DNA of 64,000 bases, taken from assembly GCF_001613465.1 (NCBI RefSeq), contig NZ_BDCK01000020.1:124001-188000 (forward strand). The letters run 5' to 3'. This document shows positions 32,623 to 41,448 of the stretch, piece by piece (position 1 is the first letter of the stretch; every line of letters starts with the position of its first letter). This DNA is from Nocardia niwae NBRC 108934 = DSM 45340 (GTDB lineage Bacteria; Actinomycetota; Actinomycetes; Mycobacteriales; Mycobacteriaceae). The notes below the pieces were generated by a model. The model did no database searches. It was not told where the DNA came from and was given only the letters and a program-made list of their open reading frames with translations. A program made the position numbers and the translations under genes.

Positions 32623-32645
32623 CTTACACGTCGAAGTACAGCTCG
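32623..32645. other. Right attachment core (attR) at the 3' end of glnA
   Basis: 23 bases identical to 24007-24029. They include the glnA stop codon (32624-32626) and the codons for its last residues (LYFDV). Integration here restores an intact glnA 3' end, so the host gene is not broken. Confidence 0.88.
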
Positions 32646-34060
32646 AACTCGTACGGGTGCGGCCGCAGGTTCACCGGGGCGATCTCGCCTTCGCGCTTGA
32701 GGGTGATCCAGGTCTCGATCAGGTCCTCGGTGAAGACGTTGCCTTCGGTCAGGTAGTCGTGGTCCTGCTCGAGGCGGTCGATGACCGACGCCAGGCTGGT
32801 GGGGGCCTGCGGGATGTTCTTGGCCTCCTCCGGCGGGAGCTCGTAGAGGTCCTTGTCGACCGGGGCCAGCGGCTCGATCTTCTTCTTGATGCCGTCCAGG
32901 CCAGCCATCATCATGGCGGCGAAGGCCAGGTACGGGTTGCCCGAGGAGTCCGGCGCGCGGAACTCGAGGCGCTTGGCCTTCGGGTTGTTACCGGTGACCG
33001 GGATGCGGACCGCGGCGGAGCGGTTGCGCTGCGAGTACACCAGGTTGATCGGGGCCTCGTAGCCGGGGACCAGGCGGTGGTAGGAGTTCACCGTCGGGTT
33101 GGTGAACGCCAGCAGCGACGGCGCGTGGTGCAGGATGCCGCCGATGTAGTGGCGCGCCAGGTCGGACAGGCCGCCGTAGCCGGCCTCGTCGTGGAACAGC
33201 GGCTTGCCGTCCTTCCACAGCGACTGGTGCACGTGCATACCCGAGCCGTTGTCGCCGAACAGCGGCTTCGGCATGAAGGTGACGGTCTTGCCTTCCTGCC
33301 ACGCGGTGTTCTTGACGATGTACTTGAACAGCTGCAGGTCGTCGGCCGCGGCGAGCAGGGTGTTGAACTTGTAGTTGATCTCGGCCTGACCGGCGGTGCC
33401 GACCTCGTGGTGGCCGCGCTCCAGCTCGAAGCCGGAGTTCTGCAGGTTGGTCGAGATCTTGTCGCGCAGGTCGACGTAGTGGTCGTAGGGCGCGACCGGG
33501 AAGTAGCCACCCTTGTTGCGGACCTTGTAGCCGCGGTTGCGGGTGCCGTCCGGGTTGAACTCCGCACCGGTGTTCCACGAACCGGAGACCGACTCGATCT
33601 CGTAGAACGCGCCGTTCATGGCCGAGTCGTAGCGGATCGAGTCGAAGATGTAGAACTCCGCCTCGGGACCGAAGTACGCGGTGTCGGCGATGCCGGTGGA
33701 GCGCAGGTACTCCTCCGCCTTGCGCGCGACGTTACGCGGGTCGCGGCTGTAGGCCTCCCGGGTGAACGGGTCGTGCACGAAGAAGTTGAGGTTCAGCGTC
33801 TTGGCGGCGCGGAACGGGTCGACGCGCGCGGTGGAGAAGTCGGGCAGCAGCAGCATGTCCGACTCGTCGATGGACTGGAACCCACGGACGGAGGAGCCGT
33901 CGAACGCTAGCCCTTCCTCGGCGAGGTCGGTGGTGAAGGCCTTCCCCGGGATCGAGAAGTGCTGCTGCACACCGGGCAGGTCGCTGAACCGGATGTCGAC
34001 GTACTCGATGTCCTCGTCAGCGATGAATTTGATGACCTCGTCGGCCGTGCTGAACGTCAC
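32624..34060 (-). CDS. glnA: Glutamine synthetase type I
   Basis: A 478-residue protein starting at GTG 34060 with AAGGAG upstream; full length for bacterial GSI-beta. The beta-grasp N-domain ([20 protein letters not shown]) and catalytic blocks [50 protein letters not shown] and NRSAAVRIP are intact. The stretch [15 protein letters not shown] carries the tyrosine that is adenylylated by GlnE in this enzyme class, and glnE lies in the same window. It makes glutamine from glutamate, ammonia and ATP as a cytosolic dodecamer. The 3' end is the integration site of the element, which has moved its downstream region away. Confidence 0.98.
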   Translation of the reverse strand: MTFSTADEVIKFIADEDIEYVDIRFSDLPGVQQHFSIPGKAFTTDLAEEGLAFDGSSVRGFQSIDESDMLLLPDFSTARVDPFRAAKTLNLNFFVHDPFTREAYSRDPRNVARKAEEYLRSTGIADTAYFGPEAEFYIFDSIRYDSAMNGAFYEIESVSGSWNTGAEFNPDGTRNRGYKVRNKGGYFPVAPYDHYVDLRDKISTNLQNSGFELERGHHEVGTAGQAEINYKFNTLLAAADDLQLFKYIVKNTAWQEGKTVTFMPKPLFGDNGSGMHVHQSLWKDGKPLFHDEAGYGGLSDLARHYIGGILHHAPSLLAFTNPTVNSYHRLVPGYEAPINLVYSQRNRSAAVRIPVTGNNPKAKRLEFRAPDSSGNPYLAFAAMMMAGLDGIKKKIEPLAPVDKDLYELPPEEAKNIPQAPTSLASVIDRLEQDHDYLTEGNVFTEDLIETWITLKREGEIAPVNLRPHPYEFELYFDV

Positions 34061-34312
34061 TTGTTCTCCTTACGGATCGGTTCCCAGCCAGTGTCGCTTG
34101 CATGGGTTCGTCGCGACCAGACGCTATGGATGCCGTGTTTCCCTGCAGTCAAGGATGTGTTTCGCCGGTGTTACACGTGCGTCAGGCAGCGTGGTGCTGA
34201 CCACCCGGACTCGAATTGCATGGTAGTCCTGCCCCCGCCGCGGCGCTCGCCGACGCTGAACTGGCGCTTATGCGGTCCCGGCCGCCGGTTCGGCCGCGCC
34301 TATCCTGGGTGC

Positions 34313-34768
34313 ATGGCACGCATCACCGGCTCCTGGCTCTCCGGACCCCCGGCCGACTCCGGCGGCCCGGCAACCTCCGAGTTCCCCGGTGCACAACTCG
34401 GCCTGCCGAAGACCGGAGCCGGCTCGCTGGCCGGCATGGGTCGCCGCATCGCCGCCCTGTTCGTCGACTGGCTGATCGCGCTGGGGATCGCTGCGCTGAT
34501 CACCCGCAGCGGGTCGGCGTCGAGCCTGACGCTGCTGATCTGGTTCGTCATCGGCATGGGCGCGGTCACACTGTTCGGGTTCACGCCGGGGCAGTACTTC
34601 CTGCGGCTGCGGACGGTGCGCATCGACGCGGCCGCCCCGGTCGGGTTCGTCCGGGCGCTGGCCAGGCAGGTGCTGCTGCTGTTCGTGGTGCCCGCGCTGT
34701 TCACCGACGCCGACGGTCGTGGCATGCACGACCGGGCTACCGGCACCGCGCTGGTGCGTTCGCGCTGA
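34313..34768 (+). CDS. RDD-family membrane protein
   Basis: A 151-residue protein from ATG 34313. The first 40 residues are polar. The RDD motif region is GMGRRIAALFVDWLIALGIA, with Arg and Asp in the expected places. Three membrane segments follow (about 48-65, 70-90, 118-135), with the conserved late stretch DADGRGMHDRATGT. Divergent from glnA across about 250 bp, as in mycobacteria (Rv2219A position). The function of RDD proteins is poorly known; some are linked to ion transport. Confidence 0.85.
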   Translation: MARITGSWLSGPPADSGGPATSEFPGAQLGLPKTGAGSLAGMGRRIAALFVDWLIALGIAALITRSGSASSLTLLIWFVIGMGAVTLFGFTPGQYFLRLRTVRIDAAAPVGFVRALARQVLLLFVVPALFTDADGRGMHDRATGTALVRSR

Positions 34769-34820
34769 GCCGCCCGGCTCGAGCCCACCAGCCGCGAGGT
34801 CACACCGCTAAGCTGCGCCG

Positions 34821-35216
34821 GTGTCGTTGAATCCGGTGATGCTCGTGGTTCGTTTCCTGCTCGAACTCGTCGCGGTGGCTTCCTTCGGCGTCTTCGGCTG
34901 GCGCGCGTTCGACGGGCCGTGGAAGTTTCTCCTGGTGGTGGTGCTGCCGGTGGTCGCGGCTGTCGTGTGGGGCGCTTTCGCGGTGCCTGGCGATCCGAGC
35001 CGTGGCGGGCAGGCGAAGATCGCCGTGTCCGGCTCGGCGCGCTTGGTGATCGAGCTCTCGGTGCTCGGCGGCGGGGCGCTCGCGCTCCAAACCGCGGGCC
35101 TGCCGCACTGGGGTCTGGCGCTCGCCGTGCTGGTGATCGTCTATCACGTGCTCGCCTACGACCGGGTCGTGTGGCTGCTCACCCGTGATTCGTCGTCCGG
35201 ACGCCCGCGACCGTAA
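34821..35216 (+). CDS. YrdB-like (DUF2568) membrane protein
   Basis: A 131-residue protein from GTG 34821 with four membrane segments. The opening VMLVVRFLLELVAVASFGVF and the middle VVWGAFAVPGDPSRGG fit the YrdB/DUF2568 family, in which this glycine/proline turn is conserved. The gene lies 52 bp after the RDD gene and converges on the Rv2219-like gene. No biochemical role is established. Confidence 0.75.
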   Translation: MSLNPVMLVVRFLLELVAVASFGVFGWRAFDGPWKFLLVVVLPVVAAVVWGAFAVPGDPSRGGQAKIAVSGSARLVIELSVLGGGALALQTAGLPHWGLALAVLVIVYHVLAYDRVVWLLTRDSSSGRPRP

Positions 35217-35241
35217 TCATGGAAGAGCGGACGCGCCGAAA

Positions 35242-35273
35242 AGGCCCATGTCGCACGGAACGGACACGGGCCT
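35242..35273. terminator. Bidirectional terminator
   Basis: AGGCCC-A-TGTC (35242-35252) pairs with GACA-C-GGGCCT (35263-35273) with one mismatch, in the 63-bp gap between convergent genes ending at 35216 and 35280. Confidence 0.65.
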
Positions 35274-35279
35274 CCCGCG

Positions 35280-36014
35280 TCAACGGCGGCGGATGGCCCG
35301 CTGCACTCCGCGCATCTTGGCGCCGGCGGGCATCGGCCCCTTCGGCAGGGCGGGCCCGCTGCGCGCGCTGAGCGCGGACAGACGGCCTTCGATGAGGTCC
35401 ATGCGCTTGGTGTCGATGTTGCGCGGCAGCTTGGTGAGGTAGCGCTGTAGTTCCTTGAGCGGAATCTGGCCTTCGTCGTTGCCGATGACGACGTCGTAGA
35501 TCGGAGTGTCGCCGATGAGCCGGGCGGTGCGCTTCTTCTCCTGGGCGAGCAGCGACTTGACCCGTTGCGGGGAGCCTTCGGCGACGAGCACCACGCCGGG
35601 CAGGCCGATCACGCGGTGCACCGCGTCCAGCTGCGTGGTGGCGGCGATGCCGTTGCTCACCCGCCACTTGCCCTGGAGGTTGTCCAGCACCCAGGCCGCG
35701 GCGCCCGCCTGGCCCTCGGCCTTGCGGTAGACGCTCTTCTGCACCCGCCTGCCGAAGATGATGAACGCCGCCAGCGCGCCGAGCACCACGCCCAGCGGGA
35801 TCAGGAACCAGGTCAGTCCGAAGATCAGGCCGATCACGACGAAGACGGCGGTGATGCCGACCAGGGCGCCGATCATCAGCGGCAGCAGCAGCTTGTCTTC
35901 CTTGCGCTGCATCTGGAACGCCTGCCACAGCTGCTTGCGGCGTTCTCGAGACTGCTGCTTGCGGGCCGCTTTCGCCGCGGCCTTCGCTTCCTTGGTGGGC
36001 TTACCTGCTGCCAT
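35280..36014 (-). CDS. DUF4191 membrane protein (Rv2219-like)
   Basis: A 244-residue protein from ATG 36014. A basic N-terminus (KEAKAAAKAARKQQSRERRK) is followed by two membrane segments (LLLPLMIGALVGITAVFVVI and LTWFLIPLGVVLGALAAFII, about 43-90). A soluble C-terminal domain follows, with QGKWRVSNGIAATTQLDAVH and RVKSLLAQEKKRTARLIG. This layout is the DUF4191 family, which stands next to glnA1 and lipA in mycobacteria. Function unknown; the position supports the core-genome identity of this segment. Confidence 0.85.
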   Translation of the reverse strand: MAAGKPTKEAKAAAKAARKQQSRERRKQLWQAFQMQRKEDKLLLPLMIGALVGITAVFVVIGLIFGLTWFLIPLGVVLGALAAFIIFGRRVQKSVYRKAEGQAGAAAWVLDNLQGKWRVSNGIAATTQLDAVHRVIGLPGVVLVAEGSPQRVKSLLAQEKKRTARLIGDTPIYDVVIGNDEGQIPLKELQRYLTKLPRNIDTKRMDLIEGRLSALSARSGPALPKGPMPAGAKMRGVQRAIRRR

Positions 36015-36075
36015 GTCTCTCAGAATAGTGCCCAGGTCGTCGCGGCTTGCCGCCGGACAGCGGCCCGGCCGATTC

Positions 36076-36519
36076 CTACCCGCGGCGGGCGATCGGGCCG
36101 AGCACCGTGAGGTCCAGGTCACCGGACGCCTCGGTCCAGCCCATCGCGCGCAACTCGACCGGGGCCGCCACACCGAGCGCGTCACGCAAGCCGACGGCCA
36201 CCGAGCGGGCGAATTCGAGCAGGCTGTTCGGCGCGATCGGCCAGAAGAGGGTCCTGGTCCAGTTGTCCGCGTCGCGCCGCACCGCCGGCTCGTGCCAGCC
36301 CAGTGCGCGCAACTTCTGCGCCGCGGTCTCCGGTATGGGGTCGGTCAGGTAATGATTCCCGGCCAGTTCGGCGGACAATTTGATGTCGTATTGGACAAAT
36401 TGGACATAGCGATTTCCCGGGGCGGCGATGATCAGGGTCGCCCGGGAGGGCAGCTCGGCGAGACAGTGCGCCAGTGCTTGCACGAACCGTTCCCAGTCCG
36501 CGGTTTCCGGCTCGCTCAT
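36076..36519 (-). CDS. TY-Chap-like / sensory chaperone-fold protein
   Basis: A 147-residue protein from ATG 36519 with GGGGGAAG just upstream. The chain alternates strands and helices: PSRATLIIAAPGNRYVQFVQ, LSAELAGNHYLT, KLRALGWHEPAVRRDADNW, and a late helix LLEFARSVAVGLRDALG. The Y-V-Q-F strand and the L-G-W-x-x-P turn are what I associate with small type III-chaperone-like (TY-Chap) domains of actinobacteria. There is no signal peptide. It is probably co-directional with, but independent of, the DUF4191 gene. Confidence 0.62.
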   Translation of the reverse strand: MSEPETADWERFVQALAHCLAELPSRATLIIAAPGNRYVQFVQYDIKLSAELAGNHYLTDPIPETAAQKLRALGWHEPAVRRDADNWTRTLFWPIAPNSLLEFARSVAVGLRDALGVAAPVELRAMGWTEASGDLDLTVLGPIARRG

Positions 36520-37064
36520 TCTTCCCCCGGGTATTCGCACTGGCCTGATCATACGCCGCCGCGCCGCGGACACCAGGCGAAATTCATTGCGGCATGGCAT
36601 GGTTCGTTCCGGGCACAGCCATCGGGCCATATCGGTTCCCGTCCCCCTCGGCACCACGCCGACCTGCGGCATCTCCTCGGGGACTCGGTGTTGGACGAGA
36701 TACCGCCACGTCCGTCCGCTATCGCGGACAGCGTCCGGGACGCACGGGCACCACCTACAACGACAGTGCGGAGAAGCCGCCGTAGAACCGAGTGCCGAAT
36801 GCACTGAGGAGATCGCAAGCGATTCGCGTGGATACCATTCCTTCGCCACCGGAAACGCGGGGCCGGAAGCGAAATCGCAATTCTCGCACGAACGCATCGA
36901 CGCCATTCTGCGCTCGCGGTGCGCCGCGTGGTTTCCCCTTCACCGCCGCGGCCGACCTGGCCAACTGGCCTGTCCGGGTGACACCGGATGGCGTCTGCCC
37001 GGCTACTGGACGACCACCCCGGTTCCGGGGGCTGGACGGCCGTCCGGTCACACTCGATAGTCCT
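36520..37064. other. Non-coding stretch before the CocE-like gene
   Basis: 545 bp without a convincing gene on either strand. Local frames exist but change composition and lack binding sites. It separates the minus-strand TY-Chap-like gene from the plus-strand hydrolase operon and should hold their promoters. I see no repeat, RNA or terminator of note. Confidence 0.45.
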
Positions 37065-38732
37065 ATGGTGACCGACCGCGCCGTCCTGTCTCGTGCCCTG
37101 TGCGGCCTGCTGTTGCTGCTGGCCGCGTTCGCCCCGGTGACCGCCGCCGCCGAACCGCTGCCGGTGCCCTACCAGTGGAGGCAAGCGTTCATCGACAGCA
37201 CGGACGGCACCCGTCTGCACGCGGACATCCTGCGCCCGGCCGGTGTCGCGGACGACACTCGCACGCCGGTCGTCCTCACCGTCAGCCCGTATCGCGCGCA
37301 CCTGGCGTATCTGAGCGAGCCGCGTCTGACCGGTGGGCCGTCCACCGACAACCTCACCGCCGAACTGTTCCTGCGGGCGGGCTACACCTACGTCGTCGTC
37401 GACCTGCGCGGGTTCGGCGGCTCCAGCGGCTGCCCGGACTTCGGCGGCCCCGGCGAACGCGCGGACGTGGCCGCGGCTGTGGAGTGGGCGGCGAGCCGGC
37501 CGTGGTCCACGGGCAAGGTCGGATTGTTCGGCACGTCGTATGAAGCCTGGACCGGCCTGATGGGCCTGGCCGCCGCGCCGAAGGGCCTCGCCGCGGTGGG
37601 CGCGTTCGAGCCGGTCGTCGACCCCTACTCCTATCTGTACATGCAGGGCGTCTCATGGAAGTTCTCCGGCAAGCCCATCACCGAGAGCGGTGTGCGCCCG
37701 GCCGATTTCGCGGGGCTCGAGCACTTGCTCATCGCTTCCACCCCGCCGCGTCCGGAGGACTCCGGCGAATATCAGGCGAACGCGACGCAACTGCCGTGGC
37801 AGTGCTATCAGCGGTACCTGGCCGAGATCGGCGACCACAATCCCGACACCGCGTTCTGGCGTGACCGCGACCTGGTCGCGCGACTGCGCGGCAGCACGAT
37901 TCCGCTGTTCCTCGGCCAGGGTTTCGTCGACTACAACACCCGCGCCTACCGCGTGTTCGATCTGTGGAACGGCCTCGGGCCCGGCGAGCACCGGGCCTGG
38001 TTCGGCCAGTGGGGACACCGCACCTGCCACGACAAATGCGGCACACCGCACTTCGACACCGAGCTGCTGGCCTTCTTCGACAAGCACGTGGCGGGCCGTG
38101 ACATCGAGGTCCCCGGGCCGCGGATCACCGTCGGCCAGTTCGACGGCCGCTGGCGCGCGGAGACCGCTTGGCCGCCCGCCGACGCGCAGCGGGTCACGGT
38201 CGAGCTGCGCGCGGGCGGTTACACCGACCGCGGGCTTGTCCCCGGAGCCGACCGTGAACTCTGGTCGGTCTCCGCGCCGCTGACCGCGGACCAGCACCTG
38301 TCCGGCATTCCTACCGCAACGCTACGGCTGAGCGGCCCGGCGAACGCGACGGTCGCCGTCGAGCTCTACGACATCGCCCCGGACCTGCGCGCGACCGTCA
38401 TCACCCGCGGGATCGCTCCGGTCGGCGACACCGCCGAGGTCCGGCTGCTCGCCCAGGACTGGCCGATCGCGGCGGGCCACCGGATCGGCGTGCGAATCAC
38501 CGACGTGGTCGACGACGTGTGGTCGCACTCCCCTGCCTTCGCCTCCGTCGCGGTGACGTCCGCGCGCGTCGATCTGCCCCTGTTGACCGCAACGCGTCGT
38601 CCAGAACTCGCCGGTGGCCTCACCGAGGGCATCGTGAAGTGGCGAAACGAGAAGACGATCGCCCTCGACCCGAGCATGTTGAACAATGCAACGGTGCCCA
38701 TGAATCTGCCCGACCGCACCGGTGACCGATGA
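37065..38732 (+). CDS. Secreted CocE/NonD-type alpha/beta hydrolase
   Basis: A 555-residue protein from ATG 37065. Residues 1-29 are a signal peptide (SRALCGLLLLLAAFAPVTAA). The Xaa-Pro dipeptidyl peptidase/CocE domain follows: DGTRLHADILRPAG, VVVDLRGFGGSSGCPDFGG, the nucleophile elbow LFGTSYEAWTGL (Ser in G-T-S-Y), and a C-terminal jelly-roll from about residue 350 (GIPTATLRLSGPANATVAVE). These enzymes cleave ester or X-Pro amide bonds; the substrate is not predictable. It is the first gene of a four-gene operon with overlapping ends (next start at 38729). Confidence 0.86.
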   Translation: MVTDRAVLSRALCGLLLLLAAFAPVTAAAEPLPVPYQWRQAFIDSTDGTRLHADILRPAGVADDTRTPVVLTVSPYRAHLAYLSEPRLTGGPSTDNLTAELFLRAGYTYVVVDLRGFGGSSGCPDFGGPGERADVAAAVEWAASRPWSTGKVGLFGTSYEAWTGLMGLAAAPKGLAAVGAFEPVVDPYSYLYMQGVSWKFSGKPITESGVRPADFAGLEHLLIASTPPRPEDSGEYQANATQLPWQCYQRYLAEIGDHNPDTAFWRDRDLVARLRGSTIPLFLGQGFVDYNTRAYRVFDLWNGLGPGEHRAWFGQWGHRTCHDKCGTPHFDTELLAFFDKHVAGRDIEVPGPRITVGQFDGRWRAETAWPPADAQRVTVELRAGGYTDRGLVPGADRELWSVSAPLTADQHLSGIPTATLRLSGPANATVAVELYDIAPDLRATVITRGIAPVGDTAEVRLLAQDWPIAAGHRIGVRITDVVDDVWSHSPAFASVAVTSARVDLPLLTATRRPELAGGLTEGIVKWRNEKTIALDPSMLNNATVPMNLPDRTGDR

Positions 38733-40099
38733 CGCAGCCGGTCGACGACCCGACCGCCGAACGCCTCGCCGCCGCGCTGCGATGCGCGACGGTGTCCACC
38801 GACGACCCGGGTGACGCCGACAGCGCGGCGTTCGAGCGCCTCGACGCGCATCTGCGGGCGTCCTTCCCGCGCGTGCACGCCGAGCTCGAGCTGCGCCGGT
38901 TCGGCCACAGCAGGCTCTACCGCTGGCCCGGCGTCGAACCGGACCGGGTGGCCGCGATCCTGCTCGCGCACCAAGACGTGGTGCCGGTGGACGACGCCCA
39001 GCGCTGGACCCATCCGCCGTTCGCCGGGGTGGTCGACGACGAATTCATCTGGGGCCGCGGCGCGATCGACGACAAGAGCCGCGTGCTGGCCATCCTGGAG
39101 GCGGCCGAGTCCGCGCTCGCCGCGGGCGTGCGGCCCCGGCACACCGTCTACCTGGCCTTCGGGCACGACGAGGAGGTCTTCGGCGGCGAGGGGGCCGAAC
39201 GCATGGCCGACCATCTGCGGCAGGCGGGCGTGCGGGCGGATCTGCTGTTGGACGAAGGCGGGGTGATCACCGCGGGCGTCGTCGACGGCGTGCGGCAGCC
39301 GGTGGCGACGATCATGCTCGGCGAGAAGGGCTACGCGACGGTCCGGTTGTCGGTCACCGAGGTCGGCGGGCATTCGTCCATGCCGGGCAAGCAGACGGCG
39401 GTCGGCCGGATCGCGCGGGCGGTGGGCCGCATCCAGGACCATCCGATGCCGCTGCGCCTGATCCCCGTGATCGCGGACATGCTGGACCGGTTGCGCGGGG
39501 TCATGCCCGCACCGCGGCGGCGTCTGCTCGGTCTGGCGCGCATCGCCGCACCGGTGGTTGCCCGTGTGATGGCCGCCCAGCCGCAGACCGAGGCCATGGT
39601 GCGCACCACCACGGCGCCCACCGTGATCCGCGGCGGCGTGCGGGCGAACGTCCTCCCCCAGCGGGCCGAAGCCATGGTGAACTTCCGCATCCTGCCCGGC
39701 GACACGGTCGCCTCGGTGCTGGCTCACTCCCGCAAAGTTGTGCGGGACAAAGGAATCCGACTCGAGCTGATCGGCATGTCGTCGGAGCCGTCGCGGATCA
39801 CCGGGCCCGGTCCCGCCTTCGAGCTGATCGCGGGCCTGGCTCGCGCCGTGGTCCCCGGCATCGCGGTGACCACCGGCATCGTCCCCGGGGCGACCGACTC
39901 CAGGCACTACGACGACCTGGCGGGCACCCGGTGCAATTTCGCGCCGATCGTGCTGGACCAGCGCGACCTGGCCTCGATCCACGGAACCGACGAACGGCTG
40001 TCGCGGGTCAACTACGCTCGACTCATCGAGTTCAACCGGCGACTGATCGAGCATTTCGCGACGGTCGGCGCGCCATCGACGTCAGGAGCCGAGGCATGA
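38729..40099 (+). CDS. M20-family metallopeptidase (carboxypeptidase S-like)
   Basis: A 456-residue protein from ATG 38729, overlapping the preceding stop by four bases. Zinc-ligand motifs are intact: AAILLAHQDVVPVDD (His and Asp), GRGAIDDKSRVLAILEA (bridging Asp), FGHDEEVFGGEGA (Glu-Glu), and the C-terminal SIHGTDERLS histidine. The lid domain (YATVRLSVTEVGGHSSMPGK) is also present. M20 peptidases of this type remove C-terminal residues or hydrolyse N-acyl amino acids in the cytosol. The operon context of three hydrolases suggests use of exogenous amides or lipids. Confidence 0.9.
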   Translation: MTQPVDDPTAERLAAALRCATVSTDDPGDADSAAFERLDAHLRASFPRVHAELELRRFGHSRLYRWPGVEPDRVAAILLAHQDVVPVDDAQRWTHPPFAGVVDDEFIWGRGAIDDKSRVLAILEAAESALAAGVRPRHTVYLAFGHDEEVFGGEGAERMADHLRQAGVRADLLLDEGGVITAGVVDGVRQPVATIMLGEKGYATVRLSVTEVGGHSSMPGKQTAVGRIARAVGRIQDHPMPLRLIPVIADMLDRLRGVMPAPRRRLLGLARIAAPVVARVMAAQPQTEAMVRTTTAPTVIRGGVRANVLPQRAEAMVNFRILPGDTVASVLAHSRKVVRDKGIRLELIGMSSEPSRITGPGPAFELIAGLARAVVPGIAVTTGIVPGATDSRHYDDLAGTRCNFAPIVLDQRDLASIHGTDERLSRVNYARLIEFNRRLIEHFATVGAPSTSGAEA

Positions 40100-40983
40100 C
40101 GACCGAGCCGACGGCGGGCGATGCCACGCCCACCGAGCCGCCAGCGATCCGCACCGAGTCCGGTGAGTTCGACGGTATCGGCAGCGGAGTGGCCTGGCGG
40201 GCGTGGCTGCCGGAGGGCGCCGCGCGGGGCGTGATCGTCCTGGTGCACGGCGTGGCCGAGCATTCCGGTCGCTACGCGCACGTCGGACAGCGTCTGGTCA
40301 CCGCCGGTTTCGCGGTCTACGCGCTCGACCACATCGGACACGGGAAGTCCGCGGGCGGCAAGGCCAACATCGGCTCCATGGCGGCCGCCGCCGACAACGT
40401 CGCCGCCATGCTCGCCATCGCGAGCCGGGAGCAGCCCGGTGTGCCGCGCTTCCTGGTCGCACACTCGATGGGCAGCCTGATCACGCTGTATCTGGCCACC
40501 CGCGCGCCGATCGACGTGGCGGGCATCGTGCTGTCCGCCCCGCCGCTGGACATCCCGGTGGGCAATCCGGTGCAGCGCATGCTCGCACCGGTGTTGAGCA
40601 GGTTCACCCCGAATCTCGGTGTGCTGCGGCTGGATTCGTCGCAGATCAGCCGCGACCCAGCGGTGGTCGCGGCCTACGACAACGATCCGCTGGTCTATCG
40701 GGGGATGCTGCCCGCCCGCACCGGCGCCGAGATGCTGAGCGCGACGAATACGGTCAAGCAGCGGCTGGCCCGGCTCACCGTGCCGGTGCTGGTGCTGCAC
40801 GGCACCGCCGACGCGATCGCCGCGCCGTCGAGTTCCGACCTCATCGAGCGCGGCGCGGGGTCGAAGGACCTCACGGTGATCCGCTACGAGGGCCTCTACC
40901 ACGAGGTGTTCAACGAGCCCGAGCAGGAGAAAGTGCTCGAGGATGTCGCCGGGTGGCTGGAAGCGCACCTTACCGGAAAGTAG
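40096..40983 (+). CDS. Monoacylglycerol lipase-type alpha/beta hydrolase
   Basis: A 295-residue protein from ATG 40096, overlapping the previous stop. It has the oxyanion strand VIVLVHGVAEHSGRYAHVGQ, the lid-side YALDHIGHGKSAGG, the nucleophile elbow FLVAHSMGSLITLYL, the acid LHGTADAIAAP and the histidine YHEVFNEPEQE. All of these match the monoglyceride lipase family (Rv0183 type), which releases glycerol and fatty acid from monoacylglycerols. There is no signal peptide. It is third in the operon. Confidence 0.9.
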   Translation: MTTEPTAGDATPTEPPAIRTESGEFDGIGSGVAWRAWLPEGAARGVIVLVHGVAEHSGRYAHVGQRLVTAGFAVYALDHIGHGKSAGGKANIGSMAAAADNVAAMLAIASREQPGVPRFLVAHSMGSLITLYLATRAPIDVAGIVLSAPPLDIPVGNPVQRMLAPVLSRFTPNLGVLRLDSSQISRDPAVVAAYDNDPLVYRGMLPARTGAEMLSATNTVKQRLARLTVPVLVLHGTADAIAAPSSSDLIERGAGSKDLTVIRYEGLYHEVFNEPEQEKVLEDVAGWLEAHLTGK

Positions 40984-40992
40984 TATCTCGAC

Positions 40993-41445
40993 ATGAGCAC
41001 AACCGGATCCATCGCGTTCATCCGCGCCAGCTGGCACAGCTCGATCGTCGGCAAGGCCTACGAGGGCTTCCGCACCGAGTACGCCGACCTCGGTTTCGAT
41101 CCCGCCACCATCGACGTCTTCGAGGTGCCCGGCGCGTTCGAGATCCCGCTGCACGCCAAGCGCCTGGCGCACTCCGGCCGGTACGCGGCGATCGTCGCGT
41201 CGGCGCTGGTGGTGGACGGCGGCATCTACCGGCACGACTTCGTGGCGTCGGCGGTGATCGACGGGCTGATGCGCGTACAGCTGGACACGGATGTGCCGGT
41301 GTTCTCGGTCGTGCTCACCCCGCACCACTTCCACGAGCACAGCGAGCACGTCACGTACTTCACCGAGCACTTCGTGACCAAGGGCGCCGAGGCGGCCCGC
41401 GCGCTGGCGGGCACGCTCGCCTCGCTGCGGTCGCTGCCGGTGTAG
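40993..41445 (+). CDS. ribH: 6,7-dimethyl-8-ribityllumazine synthase, RibH2 type
   Basis: A 150-residue protein from ATG 40993, nine bases after the lipase stop. SIAFIRASWHSSIVGKAYEG, FEVPGAFEIPLHAKRLAHSG and HDFVASAVIDGLMRVQLDTD match the substrate-binding loops of lumazine synthase. The histidine-rich VVLTPHHFHEHSEHVTYFTE is the region that differs in RibH2 enzymes of Brucella and rhizobia from ordinary RibH (LT.EQA..R). The enzyme joins ribityl-aminouracil and dihydroxybutanone phosphate in riboflavin synthesis. No other rib gene is here, so this is probably a second, stand-alone copy. Confidence 0.85.
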   Translation: MSTTGSIAFIRASWHSSIVGKAYEGFRTEYADLGFDPATIDVFEVPGAFEIPLHAKRLAHSGRYAAIVASALVVDGGIYRHDFVASAVIDGLMRVQLDTDVPVFSVVLTPHHFHEHSEHVTYFTEHFVTKGAEAARALAGTLASLRSLPV

Positions 41446-41448
41446 CGC

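Noticed and set aside
24007..32645. A conjugative (FtsK/TraB-type) transfer gene in the integrated element
   Set aside because: I looked for a P-loop translocase in all genes of the element and found none, so it is not called an autonomous conjugative element.
34061..34200. GlnR-like boxes (GTTAC with 6-bp spacing) upstream of glnA, and a similar motif near 49810 upstream of glnA2
   Set aside because: Only partial matches to the GTnAC-n6-GAAAC pattern are visible; too weak to call a site without a matrix scan.
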